A stretch of 64,000 nt of DNA from Lyophyllum atratum (taxonomy: Eukaryota > Basidiomycota > Agaricomycetes > Agaricales > Lyophyllaceae). This document shows positions 61,297 to 64,000 of the stretch, piece after piece (positions within the stretch are counted from its first letter, which is position 1; each line of letters starts with the position of its first letter). The notes beneath the pieces are model-generated. The model saw only the letters and a list, made by a program, of their open reading frames with translations, had not been told where the DNA came from and did no database searches. Made by a program: the position numbers and the translations under genes. The DNA is taken from positions 1 through 64,000 of the forward strand of contig JACGCN010000084.1 of assembly GCA_014905825.1 (NCBI GenBank). The letters run 5' to 3'.

Positions 61297-64000
61297 ATGC
61301 CAGGGACCGGCAAAGCATCTCTGTCAGCGACCAACCTCGCCGTTCACCACCACTTCAACTGTGACCTCTATCTATACAATGCTTACCACCGACCCCAAAT
61401 TCCTGGCTCATACCATGAAACCCCCGAACTCACCAGGGCTCAATGGCAACGCGGAAACGACTGGGAAAAAATCCCTGTTCGCCTGGCTTGCTCGTGAAAA
61501 CCTGCTTTTAAGCGTCCCCTCCAAACCTTTAGATCCAACCGTCTTGCTGGAAAACATACAGGCTGACGATAGAGACCATTTTTTCATTGCTGGTTTGACT
61601 TTTTTGCCGCCCCAGGAGATGCTTGACGCACGCTTTAACGGAACTGGGAGGGATCCTCTTATCTTCGGTCTCGCCAAGCCCGACTTGCTTGAAATCATAC
61701 GCACGCGGGACGGCGTCAAGTGGAAAGTCATCGACGCGAAAGTCTCATCAGGCATAAAGGTGCTCATCTATTCCAATATTTCTACTGGTTGGTTGACCAA
61801 CCCTGTTGCGTTCCTTTAGACGTCACATCATGCTCAGATATACTTCTATACTTTGTGTCTCGCGTACATTCTACCTCTTCCATTTTTTCGTCCTGAAGGA
61901 TCAGCGGGAGTCTGGCTGCCACCACCCGATGGTTTTGGCAAATCTCCGCCATCGCTGGATGGGCTCAAATCCGTCAACTCTTCGCTCCTATCAACCTCTC
62001 TTGATCGTTTTCTCTTCGAAAAATTACCTGATATCCTCTCCCTTCCTGCCGAGAATGTCAAGTGGCACTACAATCCACTGTGCCGAGGATGTCCATATGA
62101 ACAAGATTGCAAGGCGAATGCTGTCCATCACGGCGAATTAGGTAGTATTCCCAACATTTCTCTCGACGACGTTCAAACATTGAGAGGGCTGCTGCGCATT
62201 TCATCTGATTCTATAAATGCGCACATATCCGCTAAAGAGGAGACCGACATTGAGGATCTGCACAGACTGATCGCTGAACCGATGAAGCTTGAAACCCTCG
62301 CACTATCATTCCCTAGCACGGTAAAGAAGAGTAGGCGTATCTTGGCCCTTCCAAGGAAGAGCGGACAAATTGTCAGTCCCGTTGTTGAAGCCGCAAGAAG
62401 TAAACGTCCCCAAGTGAGAAGCTTTTAAACTTTATTGACATGCGTCTAAACTTTGCGCCCAATAGGTCAAGCTTCAACGAAACCTAGCCTTCCCTCGGCA
62501 TGAAGACATCGCTGTGATCATGTCGCTCATACTGGACCCATCTTCCTCAGGTGGGATAGAGCAATATAGCATCATTGTCATTTCCGCCAAACCATTCCCC
62601 ATCCCGAATTCGACACTTCACGGCCCAGTCTCCGATCTCGTTCCAACCCTGGCCCTTCTTATCCAATTGATCATCGACTTTCAGTCAACCTTTTGCCCGA
62701 ATCTTGTAACCCAGTTTTACGTATGGTCACCAAGTGAACAATCGGCTTTACAGGCACACCTGATCAATGTGGCCCTAACGTCCACAACCCATGACGACGA
62801 GGTACGCATTTGTATCGGGGCACTCGCACAAGGCGCATCTTTGCTGCATACGACGTACCAACCTGTGCTACTATCTGGTGCTCTGTTGAGCTTCTTGTCA
62901 AACTCTAGGCGGACCAAGGCGGAACATAAGGCTTGTCTCGAGCGATTGGGCCTTTCCACCGAGGGTTCGGCGGCTGAATTGCGTGAACGTGTCGATGGGG
63001 AGATCCGCAAGCTCCAGGAAGAAGGCGGGCGCGTGGCGACGGGCATCGATGACCGCGCAGAACTGGGCCAGATGCAGCGGGTCGTCGTTCTCAAGAGAGA
63101 AGTGGAACGCCTGGTTGCTTTGCCTCTGCCTGGATACTGGGATTTACCGGAATGCGCTGCAGCGTTACTCCCCGATGCCTCTCCGGTGGCACAATGCCCA
63201 AGCGAAGAAGAGATATTCAGCAAATATCAGAACAATGCAACTGCAGCACTTGAAGAAGCCCTTGCGCGACGCAACGCGAGTATCTACGCGATTATCCGGG
63301 ACGTTAGAGAGCGTGTCTTGAAATTTGGCCACAGCCTGCTTGTGAATGATGCCAAGGCCCTTTCCTCGAACTTTATGGACATCTGCCGCCAGGAGCATAT
63401 TCGCAAACTTTTCTTTGTGCAACAAGTATGTGCCCGACCTTGTTATTTGGTCTCAAGTAGCTCTGTAGCCTGACTTCCCCACAGTTCGAGGTCCTCACTA
63501 AGCTGAATGAGCTTTGGCGCTCTCGAATCGAGGGTTGCTCTGACGCGCCAGTGCTTCAATACCTGAATCCCAGGCTTGGGGCGAATGGACTGGAGCACGT
63601 CTTTTATCTCCTGTCAGGGACCCTCGACATGCCTGGAACGGATAAGACACATTCAACATACGACAAGATCATTGCTTTGGATGAGCCTGATGACCCCGGC
63701 AACGATATCCCGGTGGAGGCCCTCTTTGACGATCTAGCTGTCTCGGGTCTCGTCTTTCCACTCAATAAGTACACTCGCGCGAAGTGGACTTCACAACATC
63801 CCACTGTTCAGAAGGAATTGCTGATCGCAAATCTCCGGGGTATGGCAATAGACGGAAATCGGACGAAGGTTTTCCTCCAAGCGTGGGGCGGCATGGGCGT
63901 CAAATTTATTAAAGGCCGTGACTATCGTCTTTCTCCGCGGCTGGTGGATTTCAACACCTCCAAGGCTTTGGCTGTGCTCCTCGAAATGGACTTGCGCTGC
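61297..64000 (+). CDS. RecB/Cas4-like nuclease protein with SAP-like segment (TM0106-type), truncated by the right edge; apparent frameshift
   Basis: The N-terminal part is a PD-(D/E)xK nuclease. It starts MPGTGKASLSATNLAVHHHF, NCDLYLYNAYHRPQ, then RAQWQRGNDWEK. Motifs are GLAKPDLLEI (metal Asp), WKVIDAKVSSGIK (DxK) and HAQIYFYTLCL (QxxxY). The cysteine set NCDLYLY plus CRGCPYEQDCKA is the layout of a 4Fe-4S cluster as in Cas4/AddB. Later, ACLERLGLSTEGSAAELRER resembles a SAP DNA-binding motif. After RGNDWEK the frame must shift at an A6 run (61466-61471): five A would read on into SLFAWLARENLLLS. So this is a sequence error, a pseudogene or a programmed shift. Helicase domains, common in this family, would lie beyond 64000 and are not seen here. 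The part in view covers about 800 codons. Confidence 0.72.

Overview
The window looks like nuclear DNA of a filamentous basidiomycete, most likely an Agaricomycete. Genes are densely packed on both strands and cut by many short GT-AG introns of about 45-70 bp. The set includes TIM17, CTR9, RPS0, TRM11, mitochondrial HSP70, dynactin p25, a division-1 chitin synthase, a Zn2Cys6 regulator and flavocytochrome b2-like enzymes. I saw no rRNA, tRNA, CRISPR array or convincing transposon.

Layout. 1-1.6 kb: end of a pyridoxamine-phosphate-oxidase-like gene (cut by the left edge) and TIM17. 1.6-3.5 kb: unassigned. 3.5-11 kb: a zf-4CXXC_R1 nuclear protein, a SWIM zinc-finger recombination protein (Sws1/ZSWIM7) head to head with tRNA methyltransferase TRM11, and an MFS transporter. 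11-17 kb: a U1-type zinc-finger splicing protein, a DUF1771-Smr protein with a hydrophobic N-terminus, and a small coiled-coil protein. 17-25 kb: mitochondrial HSP70 with a perfect heat-shock element upstream, an APH-type kinase and a long alpha/beta hydrolase. 25-35 kb: CTR9, ribosomal RPS0 and an Afi1-like protein. 35-43 kb: a gene-poor stretch, a Zn2Cys6 transcription factor, a C2H2 zinc-finger protein and an R3H-associated protein. 43-51 kb: chitin synthase, dynactin p25 back to back with a TMEM70-like mitochondrial protein, and a small secreted protein. 51.7-59.3 kb: two paralogous cytochrome b5-FMN 2-hydroxyacid dehydrogenases flanking a PEP-mutase/oxaloacetate-hydrolase family gene. 59.4-64 kb: an F-box protein and the start of a RecB/Cas4-like nuclease that runs off the right edge.

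Most genes are housekeeping genes with no obvious joint role. The exception is 51.7-59.3 kb. Oxaloacetate acetylhydrolase makes oxalate and acetate from oxaloacetate. Fungal glyoxylate dehydrogenase is a flavohemoprotein of the cytochrome b2 type that makes oxalate from glyoxylate. The three adjacent genes therefore look like a physical cluster for oxalate formation, or more loosely 2-hydroxy/2-oxo acid metabolism; this is inferred from families and adjacency. The second notable locus is the RecB/Cas4-like nuclease at the right end. It carries the nuclease motifs, iron-sulfur-type cysteines and a SAP-like segment, but its reading frame is broken at a run of six A residues.
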